Shown in pieces: positions 25,073-33,889 of a stretch of 64,000 nucleotides of DNA; the stretch's first letter is position 1, and each line of letters opens with the position of its first letter. The DNA is from Bog-473 sp963777485 (GTDB lineage: Bacteria; Actinomycetota; Acidimicrobiia; Acidimicrobiales; RAAP-2). Under the pieces are notes generated by a model. It ran no database searches. It had not been told where the DNA came from and worked only from the letters and a program-made list of their open reading frames with translations. The DNA is taken from the NCBI GenBank assembly GCA_963777485.1, contig CAVZQP010000003.1, forward strand, positions 62,001 to 126,000, written 5' to 3'. The translations under genes were made by a program, and so were the position numbers.

Positions 25073-26035
25073 CTAGCGCGAGGGGTCATCCATCGGCGCT
25101 TCACGGGTGGTGCTTGAGCTACGTACGCGAGCCAACACTTCAGGCAACCAAGGCTCCGGCGCCGTCTCCCGGGACGTTGGATCGCGACACGGCAAGAGCA
25201 CCAGGTGCCGGGCTCCGGCGCGCACGAATGCAAGCAGTCGATCGACCACAGCGTCGAGCGTGCCGGCAACGGCGACGCGATCGACCAGTTCGGTGAAGTC
25301 TTGCGCGTAGGTGGAACCCAAGAATTTGGCCGCTCGCTGGCGCGCCTTCTCCGGCTTCACGTCGACCGCCACCATCACGTAGGCCATCCAGAGGAAGCCG
25401 TTCAACGACCGCCCCTCATTTGCGGCCAGTTCCCGGATCGTCGCCACTGACCGTGCGTAACGTTCCGAAGAATAGAGATACGGCATCCAGCCGTCTCCGA
25501 GAGATGCCGCACGCCGCATCGCTGCCGGTCGTCTTCCGGTGACCACGATCGGCGGTCCACCTGGACGCGTCGGAGGTGGGTGGATGCGCAACCCGGAGTA
25601 GTGGAAGAGTTCTCCCTTGTAGTCGACCGGTTCGGATGTCCAAAAGCGCCGGAGCAGGCCGATCGATTCGTTGAGGCGTCGACCGCGTTCCTCAATGGGC
25701 ACACCCGCGGCGGCGAAATCGTCCGGATACTCCCCGCCCGCTCCCACGCCGACAATGAGACGTCCCTGTGCTGCTCGGTCGATATCCGCAAGCTGTTTTG
25801 CTGCCACCGGAGGTGGATACCAAGGAAGCACGAGCGTGGCGGTTCCAATGGAAGCGACCTTGGCCTGCTCTGCCAGCCGGGCCAACCATACGAGCGGTTC
25901 GGGAGAAGGCCGAGGCGATGCCAGATGGCCGCCCACCCACAGCGAATCGATACCGGCTTCCTCGAGTGCGCGCACAGACGCCGTCGTCTGCGGTGCCACC
26001 ATGCCCATGCGGACTGGTTCTTCCTTCAACGACAT
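25073..26035 (-). CDS. LLM-class F420-dependent oxidoreductase
   Basis: A 320-residue luciferase-like TIM-barrel enzyme. The N-terminus has IDSLWVGGHLASP and VASIGTATLVLPWYPPPVAAKQLADIDRAAQGRLIVGVGAGGEYPDDFAAAGVPIEERGRRLNESI, and the phosphate-contact region reads PPIVVTGRRPAAMRRAASLGDGWMPYLYS. This is the F420-binding pattern of the TIGR03619-like subgroup. ATG 26035 gives MSLKEEPVRMGM; a GTG 36 bases upstream is in frame. It converges with the TetR gene and is divergent from the ketopantoate-reductase-like gene. The substrate is unknown. Confidence 0.88.
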   Translation of the reverse strand: MSLKEEPVRMGMVAPQTTASVRALEEAGIDSLWVGGHLASPRPSPEPLVWLARLAEQAKVASIGTATLVLPWYPPPVAAKQLADIDRAAQGRLIVGVGAGGEYPDDFAAAGVPIEERGRRLNESIGLLRRFWTSEPVDYKGELFHYSGLRIHPPPTRPGGPPIVVTGRRPAAMRRAASLGDGWMPYLYSSERYARSVATIRELAANEGRSLNGFLWMAYVMVAVDVKPEKARQRAAKFLGSTYAQDFTELVDRVAVAGTLDAVVDRLLAFVRAGARHLVLLPCRDPTSRETAPEPWLPEVLARVRSSSTTREAPMDDPSR

Positions 26036-26219
26036 CGTGGGACCTAACCTGGTTACGGCTGGGATCGCCACGTTCTCAGCTTCTCACCCCCTCCGACGAG
26101 GTCGGTGAGTACGTGAAATCGACCTACCACCAGGGGGTCTACTATCCGCTACCGCTGAAGCTTATGCAGCCGGTGGCGGAGTCCCGGTTGCTGGCGGCAC
26201 CGCTCACCGGAAGGCAGAA

Positions 26220-27143
26220 ATGAAGGTCGCGATCGTCGGAACGGGTGCAATGGGCTCTGTTTACGCGGGCCTCTTTGGCAAAGCTGGGCATGAGGTATGG
26301 GCCATCGATGTCTGGCAAGAGCACCTCCATGCCATTGCCAGCTCTGGACTCACCGTTTCAGGCGCCAGTGGAAATTTCGTCGTAGGGGGGATACACGTCG
26401 GAAATGCGCCGTCCGTGGCTGCACCCTGCGACATGTGGGTGATCGCCACCAAGGCGGCGGCGGTGGAAGATGTAGCAGCGCAGATCGCGCCCCTGCTCGA
26501 GCCCGGCAACGTGGTGATGGCTTTCCAAAACGGGCTCGGGGCGGGCGAGCGCGTCGCTCGCCGGATTCCCGAGGCTCATGTCGTGATCGGGATCGCAGAG
26601 GGATTTGGCTCGTCGATACCCCAAGCCGGTCACGTCCATCACGAGGGAATGCGGTTGATCCGAATTGGCGAGATGAACGGCGGAATGACCGATCGGGTCC
26701 GAGAAATCGAGCGGATCTGGCTCGAAGCCGGATTCAACGTTCGGGCTTTCGCGGATGTGAGCGTAATGATCTGGGAGAAGTTTCTCTGCAACGTCACGCT
26801 CAGTGCACCATGTGCCGTGTTCGACGTCACGGTGGGCGAATTGATGGCAGACCCGCAAGCCTGGAAGGTCGCGCTCGGTTGCACCGCTGAGGCGTACCAA
26901 CTCGGGCTGGCCAAGGGCGTCGAGTTTCCGTTCGGTGATCCGCTGCGCTACGTGTCCGAATTCGCAGCCACCATCCCAGACGCCAGCCCGTCGATGCGCC
27001 TCGACCACCTGGCACGTCGACACTCCGAGATAGATGTCATCAACGGACAAGTCGTGACGCTAAGCCATGAGCTCGGGCTTGATGCCCCCTACAACGAGAC
27101 GCTGTGTGCCATCGTGCTCCGGCGTGAGTCGCATTTCGGGTGA
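26220..27143 (+). CDS. ketopantoate reductase (PanE/ApbA) family protein
   Basis: A 307-residue NAD(P)H-dependent dehydrogenase. The N-terminal Rossmann motif is MKVAIVGTGAMGSVYAGLFGKAGHEVWAID. The second domain has FQNGLGAGERV, and the C-terminal helical domain has the catalytic-lysine block IWEKFLCNVTLSAPCAV and a conserved SMRLD segment. True PanE reduces 2-dehydropantoate for coenzyme A synthesis, but many family members in catabolic clusters act on other 2-oxo or branched acids. No other pantothenate gene is nearby, so the broad family name is safer. ATG 26220 follows CCGGAAGGCAGAA. Confidence 0.85.
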   Translation: MKVAIVGTGAMGSVYAGLFGKAGHEVWAIDVWQEHLHAIASSGLTVSGASGNFVVGGIHVGNAPSVAAPCDMWVIATKAAAVEDVAAQIAPLLEPGNVVMAFQNGLGAGERVARRIPEAHVVIGIAEGFGSSIPQAGHVHHEGMRLIRIGEMNGGMTDRVREIERIWLEAGFNVRAFADVSVMIWEKFLCNVTLSAPCAVFDVTVGELMADPQAWKVALGCTAEAYQLGLAKGVEFPFGDPLRYVSEFAATIPDASPSMRLDHLARRHSEIDVINGQVVTLSHELGLDAPYNETLCAIVLRRESHFG

Positions 27144-27255
27144 GGCGGATAGGACGGATGCACTTCGAGCAGTGACTGCACGTACGGCGCCTCCATCAGC
27201 CTTGAGACGATCGTGGTTCCTCGACGTGCGCAGCCGTAGAAATCGGACCGGCCAC

Positions 27256-27292
27256 CCACTTTGACCAAGTGGCAGATTTCGTCCAAGAAATC
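27256..27292. promoter_or_regulatory. two adjacent dyads upstream of the Grx-TrxR gene
   Basis: CCACTT-N5-AAGTGG (27256-27272) is followed two bases later by GATTTC-N6-GAAATC (27275-27292). Both lie in the 206-base gap before the glutaredoxin-thioredoxin reductase fusion, 58-94 bases from its start codon. They could be operators or the end of the preceding transcript. No cognate regulator is adjacent. Confidence 0.35.
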
Positions 27293-27349
27293 AGCCGTGC
27301 TGGTCGAGGGAGCACCTGTCGTAACCCTCGCAACACCTAATGTCAGACG

Positions 27350-28573
27350 ATGCCCTCTCCTCACGGCTCCGATCTGACCGTCTACTCGGCCCCATGGTGC
27401 CCTCATTGCAAGCGGGTGAAGAAATTCCTTGCCGCGCACCGAGTTCCTTACGACGTAGTCGACCTCGACGAAGACCCAAAAGCCATCGAGCGCCTCAAGG
27501 CGTTGCAGAACGGGGCACAAATCATCCCCACGGTTGTCTACGCCGACGGGTCTCATGATGTGAATCCGAGCGATGAAACCCTGGCCAGCCGCATCGGCCT
27601 TACCGTCGAGGCCGAGCGGTCGGCGTACGATCTCGTCATCGTAGGTGGGGGGCCGGCGGGGTTGGCAGCTGCCATCTACGCGGCTCGCGAAGGCATTGAT
27701 GCCATCGTCGTCGACGCCAGTGCTCTGGGGGGCCAAGCCGGCATCAGCGACCGCATCGACAACTATCCGGGGTTTCCCGAAGGAATTTCCGGATCGGAAC
27801 TCGTTGAGCGATTCGTGGCCCAGGCTCGCCGCTACGGAGTAGAACTCCTCTCGGCCGTGTCGGTTGCGGGACTTGAGACCGATGGCAAAAGCTTGGTGAC
27901 GTCACTTTCCTCGGGACAGCAGCTTGTTTCCGCAGCAGTGATCGTGGCCACGGGGTCGAAATATCGCCGCCTCGACGTTCCGGGTGAGGATGAGCTGATC
28001 GGCAGCGGTGTTCATTTCTGCGCGACCTGTGATGGGCCGTTCTACAAGGGCGCCCATGAAGTCGTGGTGATCGGTGGTGGCAATTCCGCCCTCGAGGAGG
28101 GACTCCATCTTTCCGAATTCGCAGAACGAGTCCGAGTGATCGCACGCTCAGACATCACCGCCTCATCGGTACTTCAAGACCGCGTCCGTTCTGATCCGCA
28201 GTTCACGATCCACACCGGCATGGACATCGTGTCGCTGGAGGGTGAGCAAGGCCGATTCCGCGCTGTGGTGGCGCGAGACCGCGACAGCGGCGAAACCCAT
28301 CGCTACCCGGCTGCTGCCGCATTTGTCTTCATCGGCCTTCAACCGAATACTGGATACCTCGCTGACACCGTGAAGCGGGACGCCGGCGGGTTCCTTGTCA
28401 CGAACGACACCATGGAGACGTCGATGTCGGGGGTTTTCGCCGCCGGTGACGTTCGTTCTGGCTCGACCAAGCAATTGGGATCGGCGGTGGGTGATGGCAT
28501 CGCAGCTCTCCTCATGGCGCGGCGGCGCCTCGAAGCTCATCGTTATAAAGCAGTAGCTCTGGTCGACGCCTGA
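27350..28573 (+). CDS. fused glutaredoxin/mycoredoxin-thioredoxin reductase
   Basis: A 407-residue two-domain redox enzyme. Residues 1-80 form a glutaredoxin-like domain with active site Cys17-Pro-His-Cys20 (SAPWCPHCKRV), a TVVYADG strand and a DLDEDPKAIERL helix. Residues 90-400 form a thioredoxin reductase: FAD motif VIVGGGPAGLAAAIYAARE, redox Cys224-x-x-Cys227 (FCATCDGPF), NADPH motif VIGGGNSALEEG, and C-terminal GVFAAGDVRSG. The flavin domain would transfer NADPH electrons to its attached redoxin. In a mycothiol-making host the redoxin may act like mycoredoxin; that link is inferred from mscR and not shown directly. ATG 27350 has no clear ribosome binding site. Confidence 0.88.
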   Translation: MPSPHGSDLTVYSAPWCPHCKRVKKFLAAHRVPYDVVDLDEDPKAIERLKALQNGAQIIPTVVYADGSHDVNPSDETLASRIGLTVEAERSAYDLVIVGGGPAGLAAAIYAAREGIDAIVVDASALGGQAGISDRIDNYPGFPEGISGSELVERFVAQARRYGVELLSAVSVAGLETDGKSLVTSLSSGQQLVSAAVIVATGSKYRRLDVPGEDELIGSGVHFCATCDGPFYKGAHEVVVIGGGNSALEEGLHLSEFAERVRVIARSDITASSVLQDRVRSDPQFTIHTGMDIVSLEGEQGRFRAVVARDRDSGETHRYPAAAAFVFIGLQPNTGYLADTVKRDAGGFLVTNDTMETSMSGVFAAGDVRSGSTKQLGSAVGDGIAALLMARRRLEAHRYKAVALVDA

Positions 28574-28595
28574 GGAAAGTCGCTACGGTGGCTTG

Positions 28596-29810
28596 ATGAC
28601 CGGGCCGCTCGAAGGCATACGCGTCATCGAGCTCGGCGTCTGGGTCGCCGGTCCCGGAGCCGGTGGCATCCTGGCCGACTGGGGCGCCGACGTGGTGAAA
28701 GTAGAGCCACCGGAGGGGGATCCAGCCCGCGGCTTCGGGCGCATGCTCGGCGGGGACCTACCGACTAACCCCGTGTTCGAGCTTGACAACCGAGGTAAGC
28801 GAAGCATTTCACTGGATCTCTCCAAGGAGCGGGGGGTCCGCGTCATGCACGAATTGATGGCAGGCGCCGACGTGTTCCTCACCAACCTGCGACCCGCAGC
28901 CCTCGGGCGCATGGACGTGGGACCTAAGGAGACGTGCGATCGTCATCAGCGCTTGGTCTACGCAATCATCACCGGTTACGGCCTCGAAGGCCCCGAGGCC
29001 GAGCGAGGCGCATACGACATCGCGGCTTTCTGGGCGCGCGCCGGCATCGCCGAGTCTCTCCGCGCACCGGGCGGGCCACTGCCATTCCAGAGAGGAGGCA
29101 TGGGCGACCACACCGTGGCGATGACGGGTGCCGCCATGGTCAGCGCCGCCCTGGTCGAACGAGCGCGAACGGGACGGGGCCAGCTCGTCTCGACTTCACT
29201 ATTGCGGCAGGGGGTGTACACCATCGGATTCGACGTCAACGTCGCTGTGATGTGGGGTCGAACACTCGGGATCGGCACCCGGGAGACCATGCACAGCCCC
29301 GTCCTCAACAACTACACAGCGGGCGATGGCAGATCGTTCTGGATCGTCGGCCTCGAAGGCGATCGTCATTGGCCTGCCTTAACCCGGGCGGTGGGACATC
29401 CGGAGTGGATCACTGACAGTCGGTTCGACGGAGCCAGAAACCGAGCAGTGAATGCCCGAGAACTAATCGGGTTGCTCGATGAGATCTTCGCCACACGATC
29501 GCTGGACGAATGGGCAGCAACGTTCGCGGAGGAACCGGAACTTTTTTGGAGTCCGGTCAACACCATCGACGACGTGCTCGCCGACGAGCAATTCCACGCC
29601 GCGCACTCCGTCGTGGACGTCCCTGATGAACAGGGGGCGTTGCCCATGCTGGCGACACCGGTCGACTTCGATGGCAGGCCGCCGGCCCCTCGATGGCGCG
29701 CGCCGTTGCTGGGCGAACACACCCGGGAGGTATTACGAGAACTGGGGCACGACGAGGACGCGACGGCGTCCCTCGTATCCGACGGGGTAGCGGTCGCCTC
29801 TGTCGCCTAG
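28596..29810 (+). CDS. family III (CaiB/BaiF) CoA-transferase
   Basis: A 404-residue family III CoA-transferase. The start motif is PLEGIRVIELGVWVAGPGAGGILADWGADVVKVEPPEGDPARG, and RGKRSISLDL near residue 70 contacts CoA. Catalytic Asp171 lies in GGMGDHTVAMTG, 20 residues before RTGRGQ. These enzymes move CoA between acids through an aspartyl-CoA anhydride/thioester cycle. ATG 28596 follows TTG 28593; either could start. It stands alone on the plus strand and converges with two further CoA-transferases. Donor and acceptor acids are unknown. Confidence 0.9.
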   Translation: MTGPLEGIRVIELGVWVAGPGAGGILADWGADVVKVEPPEGDPARGFGRMLGGDLPTNPVFELDNRGKRSISLDLSKERGVRVMHELMAGADVFLTNLRPAALGRMDVGPKETCDRHQRLVYAIITGYGLEGPEAERGAYDIAAFWARAGIAESLRAPGGPLPFQRGGMGDHTVAMTGAAMVSAALVERARTGRGQLVSTSLLRQGVYTIGFDVNVAVMWGRTLGIGTRETMHSPVLNNYTAGDGRSFWIVGLEGDRHWPALTRAVGHPEWITDSRFDGARNRAVNARELIGLLDEIFATRSLDEWAATFAEEPELFWSPVNTIDDVLADEQFHAAHSVVDVPDEQGALPMLATPVDFDGRPPAPRWRAPLLGEHTREVLRELGHDEDATASLVSDGVAVASVA

Positions 29811-29844
29811 TCGACGCGCTGATTTGACCGAAGTGACCTGCGGG

Positions 29845-31080
29845 TCACTGGACGGCTCCGTCGATCTTCGCCTGCATCACCTCATCGGCGTCAAGGCCGA
29901 GCTCTGCCAGGACATCATCGGTGTCCGCCCCGAATTCAGGAGCCCGGCCAAGCGGGTTCGGAGTGCGATCGAACTGCGCCGGGGATGAGATCAGCGGCAA
30001 CGTCACCGAGTCGTCGTATTCGATCGACTGGACAAAGCCGTTGGCCACGGCCTGCGGGTCCGCCGGCAACTCGAGCACGTTCTGCATCACGTCCCACTGG
30101 CCAGTCTGCGAGCCGAGTGCCGTACGTGCCTGGTCCAGCGACATCGCCATAAAGGTGCGCTCCAACTCGGCGATGGCTTCGTCGGTGTGGGCGCCCAAGG
30201 CGTCCGGCGTGCTGAACCGCGGATCGACCCGCAGGTCTTCCCGGCCGATGGCCACGAGCACGTCGTCCCAGTACCGATCGCGTTGCAGCATGCAGAGAGA
30301 GAGCCACCGGCCATCCGACGTCTGATAGTTGTTGACGAGGGGATTGAAGATCTGTGGGTTGGCGTCTCGAGAACTCGGCCGTGAGGCATCGTCCGCCGGA
30401 CGCTGGGCCATCATGACGGCGGCACCGACGATGGGCATCTGCAGGCACCACATCGCCGTCCCTAACAGCGCCACGTCCACCACGGCTCCCTCGCCGGTAC
30501 GGGCCCGGCGGAACAGGGCGGCGGCCACGCCACCGGCGAGTGCCATACCGCTCAACGAGTCCCCGAACGCACCCGCGGGTTGTCCGATCGGTCGTTTTGC
30601 GCCCGGTGGGGTGACGGTCGCACCCACGCCACCGCGGGCCCAGAAGCTGATGGAGTCGTAGCCGCCCTTCTCGGCCTCATCGCCCAGGGAACCTTGGCCG
30701 GTGCCGCACGCATAGACGATGGACGGGTTGACCGCTCGGATGTCGTCAATGTCGAGGCCGAGTGAACGCCGCGTCGGAGGGAGGTAGCTCGTGAGGAACA
30801 CGTCGGCCGTCTCGGCCGCTTTCAGGAGGATCTCGCGGGCCCGCGGGTGCTTCAGGTCGAGGGCGACGCTTCGCTTCCCCCGGTTCCAAGCCTCCCAGGG
30901 AAACGAAGGCCCCGATCCCCCGCCAAGGCCGGCATTGACAAGGCCCCGGATCGGATCGCCGGTCGGGGGCTCGATCTTGACGACGTCGGCCCCCCAGTCG
31001 GACAAGACGGCTCCGGCCGAGGGCACGAAGGCCCACGCCGAGACCTCGAGCACCTTGACCCCTTCCAGCACTCTCTCCAC
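29845..31080 (-). CDS. family III CoA-transferase
   Basis: A 411-residue CaiB/BaiF-type enzyme with LEGVKVLEVSAWAFVPSAGAVLSDWGADVVKIEPPTGDPIRG at the start, RGKRSVALDL, and catalytic Asp174 in AGAFGDSLSGMALAGG, 20 residues before RTGEGA. It lies 34 bases downstream of a close paralogue (31115-32335) and shares its PASGAxLADWGA/RPxGQPAxxxGDS organisation. The two are probably one transcript and may form a hetero-oligomer or act on successive acids. The substrate is unknown. Confidence 0.9.
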   Translation of the reverse strand: MERVLEGVKVLEVSAWAFVPSAGAVLSDWGADVVKIEPPTGDPIRGLVNAGLGGGSGPSFPWEAWNRGKRSVALDLKHPRAREILLKAAETADVFLTSYLPPTRRSLGLDIDDIRAVNPSIVYACGTGQGSLGDEAEKGGYDSISFWARGGVGATVTPPGAKRPIGQPAGAFGDSLSGMALAGGVAAALFRRARTGEGAVVDVALLGTAMWCLQMPIVGAAVMMAQRPADDASRPSSRDANPQIFNPLVNNYQTSDGRWLSLCMLQRDRYWDDVLVAIGREDLRVDPRFSTPDALGAHTDEAIAELERTFMAMSLDQARTALGSQTGQWDVMQNVLELPADPQAVANGFVQSIEYDDSVTLPLISSPAQFDRTPNPLGRAPEFGADTDDVLAELGLDADEVMQAKIDGAVQ

Positions 31081-31114
31081 AGACAGACTCCCTTCATCGC
31101 CGGCCGGAACGAAG

Positions 31115-32335
31115 CTAGGCGACGACCCCCGCGACCTTCAGCTCGATGATCTTTTCTTGGTCGTAGCCGAGTCCCGCCAGGATCTCGTCACAGTGCTCGT
31201 TGAACTCGGGACCACGCTTCGGTGCCGCCGCCGTCCCGTCGAACTGCACCGGGGTCGTCACGAGGCGGTAGGGCGTGCCGTCGGCGGTCGCCGTCTCGCC
31301 GATGTAGCCGTTCGCCACCGTCTGAGGATCCTCCACGACTTCGAGGGTGTCCTGGGCGAAGGACCACTGGCCCTCGAATTTCTCGAGGCGTGTGCGCCAC
31401 TCACTCAATGTGGACGCCAAGAAGATCTCGGCCAGGATCTCGCGCGCGACGCCGGCGTTCTCGGCCAACAGCTCAGGCGTCGCGAACCGGGGGTCGTCGA
31501 TGAGGTCTTCGCGACCGACGACCCGGCAGGCACCGGGCCAGTAGTGGAAGCCCTGGAGGCACGAGAAGGCCAGGAACCGCCCGTCCTGGGTCCGATACGT
31601 ACCGACGAGCGGATTGAACGGCGCAGTCGCGCCACCCGGACCCGGTCGCCATGCACGGTCCAGCTGCAGGGAAAGGGCGATCGCCGGGCTCATGGCCCAC
31701 ATGCCGACGCCCAGGAGCGAGACATCGAGCGTCTTGACCTCTCCCGTCCGCTCCCGGTGGAAGAGCGCTCCGAGGATCCCTCCCGCGATCGTCATACCGC
31801 CGATGGAGTCGCCGTAGCCCGGCGCGGGCTGGCCGGTGAGGTACTCGGCATCGGTTGTCGTCGACCCCGTGGCGCTCGTCCCGCGGCACCAAAAGCTCAA
31901 GAAGTCGTAACCCCCGCGATTCGCATCGGGTCCGCGTTCCCCAGAGCCGGTGCCAGCGACATAGATGATGTTGGGGTTGCGGGCTCGGATGTCCTCGGGC
32001 CGGATCCGCAGCCGTTCCCTCACCGCGGGCAGCTTGTTGGTCAGGAACACGTCGCTCGTCTCGGCCAGCTTGTAAATGAGCTCGATCCCGGCCTCCGTCT
32101 GGATGTCGATCCCGATGCTCCGCTTGCCCCGGTTCGAGTGCTCGAGAAGGACGTGCACCGCGCCGAAGTTGGGCATGACACCACTCGACGCCAGGCCCCG
32201 CATGGCGTCGCCGCGCTCGGGGTGCTCGATCTTGATGACCTCGGCTCCCCAGTCGGCGAGGATGGCGGAGGCGGCAGGAACAAAAGTGTGCTCGGCGACC
32301 TCAAGGATTCGGACCCCTTCCATGATGTCGGCCAA
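31115..32335 (-). CDS. family III CoA-transferase
   Basis: A 406-residue CaiB/BaiF-type enzyme: MEGVRILEVAEHTFVPAASAILADWGAEVIKIEHPERGDAMRG, RGKRSIGIDI, and catalytic Asp176 in APGYGDSIGGMTIAGG. TTG 32335 is taken as the start because GGAGG lies seven bases upstream; ATG 32323 is the alternative. It is first of a two-gene minus-strand unit. The divergent F420 oxidoreductase (start 32584) leaves a 248-base shared upstream region in which I see no clear dyad. Confidence 0.9.
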   Translation of the reverse strand: MADIMEGVRILEVAEHTFVPAASAILADWGAEVIKIEHPERGDAMRGLASSGVMPNFGAVHVLLEHSNRGKRSIGIDIQTEAGIELIYKLAETSDVFLTNKLPAVRERLRIRPEDIRARNPNIIYVAGTGSGERGPDANRGGYDFLSFWCRGTSATGSTTTDAEYLTGQPAPGYGDSIGGMTIAGGILGALFHRERTGEVKTLDVSLLGVGMWAMSPAIALSLQLDRAWRPGPGGATAPFNPLVGTYRTQDGRFLAFSCLQGFHYWPGACRVVGREDLIDDPRFATPELLAENAGVAREILAEIFLASTLSEWRTRLEKFEGQWSFAQDTLEVVEDPQTVANGYIGETATADGTPYRLVTTPVQFDGTAAAPKRGPEFNEHCDEILAGLGYDQEKIIELKVAGVVA

Positions 32336-32583
32336 TGCCCCTCCTCCTTTTCTCCGCGACGAAATCGTGATGATTCGCGGCGATCGGTTTGCTCAGATCA
32401 ACGCCCATTCAAACAGATCGCGCGCGAGTGGCGCGATGGAGCCCACGGCGGCTGCCCGGGCCGACCGACCGGATTCAACCCGGGCTGACCGGCTTCAGCC
32501 CGCTACCGCTGGAAGGTGGTTTGATGTCACCTCGACATCGGGTCGGAAGCCACACGGGAAACGGTCGGTCAGAAGGAACACTG

Positions 32584-33411
32584 ATGCGCTTCGGTATCCA
32601 CTTGCCGCAGTACGGGCGTGCCAGTAGCGGACATGCCATTCGGCGCGCCGCAGTCCTGGCAGAGGAGCTCGGCTTCGACGACGTCTGGGTCAGTGACCAC
32701 GTCTCACAGCCGGCGAACCAGTCGTATCCATCTCCACATCTGTTCGATCCGTTCCTCACGTTGGCTACCGCTGCGGCGGTGACCACCGGGATCGGGCTCG
32801 GCACCAGCGTGCTCGTGGCGAGTCAGTACCATCCCGTCTGGTTGGCGAACGCCGTCGCATCCCTCGACTCGCTGAGCGAAGGGCGGCTGCGACTGGCGGT
32901 GGGTGTGGGTTGGAGCGAAGCAGAGTTCGACGCCCTGGGGCAGCCCTTCCACAACCGCGGCAAGCGCACCGATGAGATCCTCGAGCTCCTTCGGGACTGC
33001 TGGACGACGGACCCGACGACGTACAAGGGCAGTTTCTACGAGGTCGATGACCTACGTGTCCTACCGAAACCGGCACATCCGATCGACGTCTGGATCGGCG
33101 GTTCCAGCGAGGCGGCCTACCGTCGGGCGGCGCGCTTCGGCTCGGGCTTCCAAGTCATCGGCCTCAAACCGGACACCGTCGTCGAACCGATCGCACGCCT
33201 GCGCCACGACCATCCTGATCCAGAGACTTTCACCATTTCGCTGCGGACCGGCTGGGACCCGCAAGGGATGGACCCAGCCGAGATCGCGGCCGAACGGGCC
33301 GGCTTCGAACAAGCCGGGATCCAGCACGTGGTCGCCGCCCCCTGGCGCACTGACCTCGAGTCCTGGCTGGAATCGATGCGGCGGCTGGCCGGGGTCCTGC
33401 AGCTGGGATGA
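32584..33411 (+). CDS. LLM-class F420-dependent oxidoreductase
   Basis: A 275-residue TIGR03619-like enzyme: MRFGIHLPQYGRAS, LGFDDVWVSDHVSQP, GIGLGTSVLVASQYHPVWLANAVASLDSLSEGRLRLAVGVGWSEAEFDALG and PIDVWIGGSSEAAYRRAARFGSGF. These are the strands and loops that hold F420. ATG 32584 is chosen because AGAAGGA lies seven bases upstream. The protein ends shortly after the barrel, slightly shorter than many relatives. It is followed by a small cupin gene 78 bases downstream. It may reduce or oxidise an intermediate of the surrounding CoA pathway. Confidence 0.88.
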   Translation: MRFGIHLPQYGRASSGHAIRRAAVLAEELGFDDVWVSDHVSQPANQSYPSPHLFDPFLTLATAAAVTTGIGLGTSVLVASQYHPVWLANAVASLDSLSEGRLRLAVGVGWSEAEFDALGQPFHNRGKRTDEILELLRDCWTTDPTTYKGSFYEVDDLRVLPKPAHPIDVWIGGSSEAAYRRAARFGSGFQVIGLKPDTVVEPIARLRHDHPDPETFTISLRTGWDPQGMDPAEIAAERAGFEQAGIQHVVAAPWRTDLESWLESMRRLAGVLQLG

Positions 33412-33489
33412 CGAGGGTTCACAGCGAGTGCTGGGCCTTGTTCTGCAAGCGCACGTGCCTCACGAATGCGTTTGAGAGAGGAGAGATGA

Positions 33490-33867
33490 ATGGAACTCGA
33501 TCGAAAGGCCGCAACGGTCAAGGGACCGTCGGACTGGTTCACCGGCGACGTCTTCATCGACTTTCTGGCGCAGACCCATGGCACTTCGCCGGCGTCGGTC
33601 GCCCATGTGCATTTCACCCCTGGAGCCCGCACGGCCTGGCACAGCCATTCGATTGGTCAGAGCTTGTACGTCACGGAGGGTGAGGGGCGGATCCAGTCCC
33701 GCGGCGAACCCGTTGTCGTCCTGCGGCCCGGCGACACGGTGTTTGCGCCGAGTGGCGAGTGGCACTGGCACGGGGCCGGACCCGATCACCTGATGACGCA
33801 CCTCGCCGTGAGTGAGGGCGAAGCCGAGTGGGGTGACCACGTGACCGATGAGGAGTATCGGGGCTGA
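33490..33867 (+). CDS. cupin-domain protein
   Basis: A 125-residue single-domain cupin. Motif 1 is GARTAWHSHSIGQSLYVTEGEG, with two metal-binding histidines and a possible Glu ligand. Motif 2 is RPGDTVFAPSGEWHWHGAG, with the third histidine. Cupins of this size are found as decarboxylases, isomerases or carboxymuconolactone-associated factors, so the reaction cannot be assigned. ATG 33490 follows GAGAGGAGAG. It is transcribed with the F420 oxidoreductase and converges with the thiolase-like/DUF35 operon, 22 bases away. Confidence 0.85.
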   Translation: MELDRKAATVKGPSDWFTGDVFIDFLAQTHGTSPASVAHVHFTPGARTAWHSHSIGQSLYVTEGEGRIQSRGEPVVVLRPGDTVFAPSGEWHWHGAGPDHLMTHLAVSEGEAEWGDHVTDEEYRG

Positions 33868-33889
33868 CTGCGCCACTGCTCGTCGAGCG

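Noticed and set aside
27089..27736. 215-residue minus-strand frame covering the gap before the Grx-TrxR gene
   Set aside because: It overlaps the start of the fusion gene and the end of the ketopantoate-reductase-like gene and shows no family features.
30791..32488. 565-residue plus-strand frame
   Set aside because: Antisense to two CoA-transferases with intact catalytic motifs.
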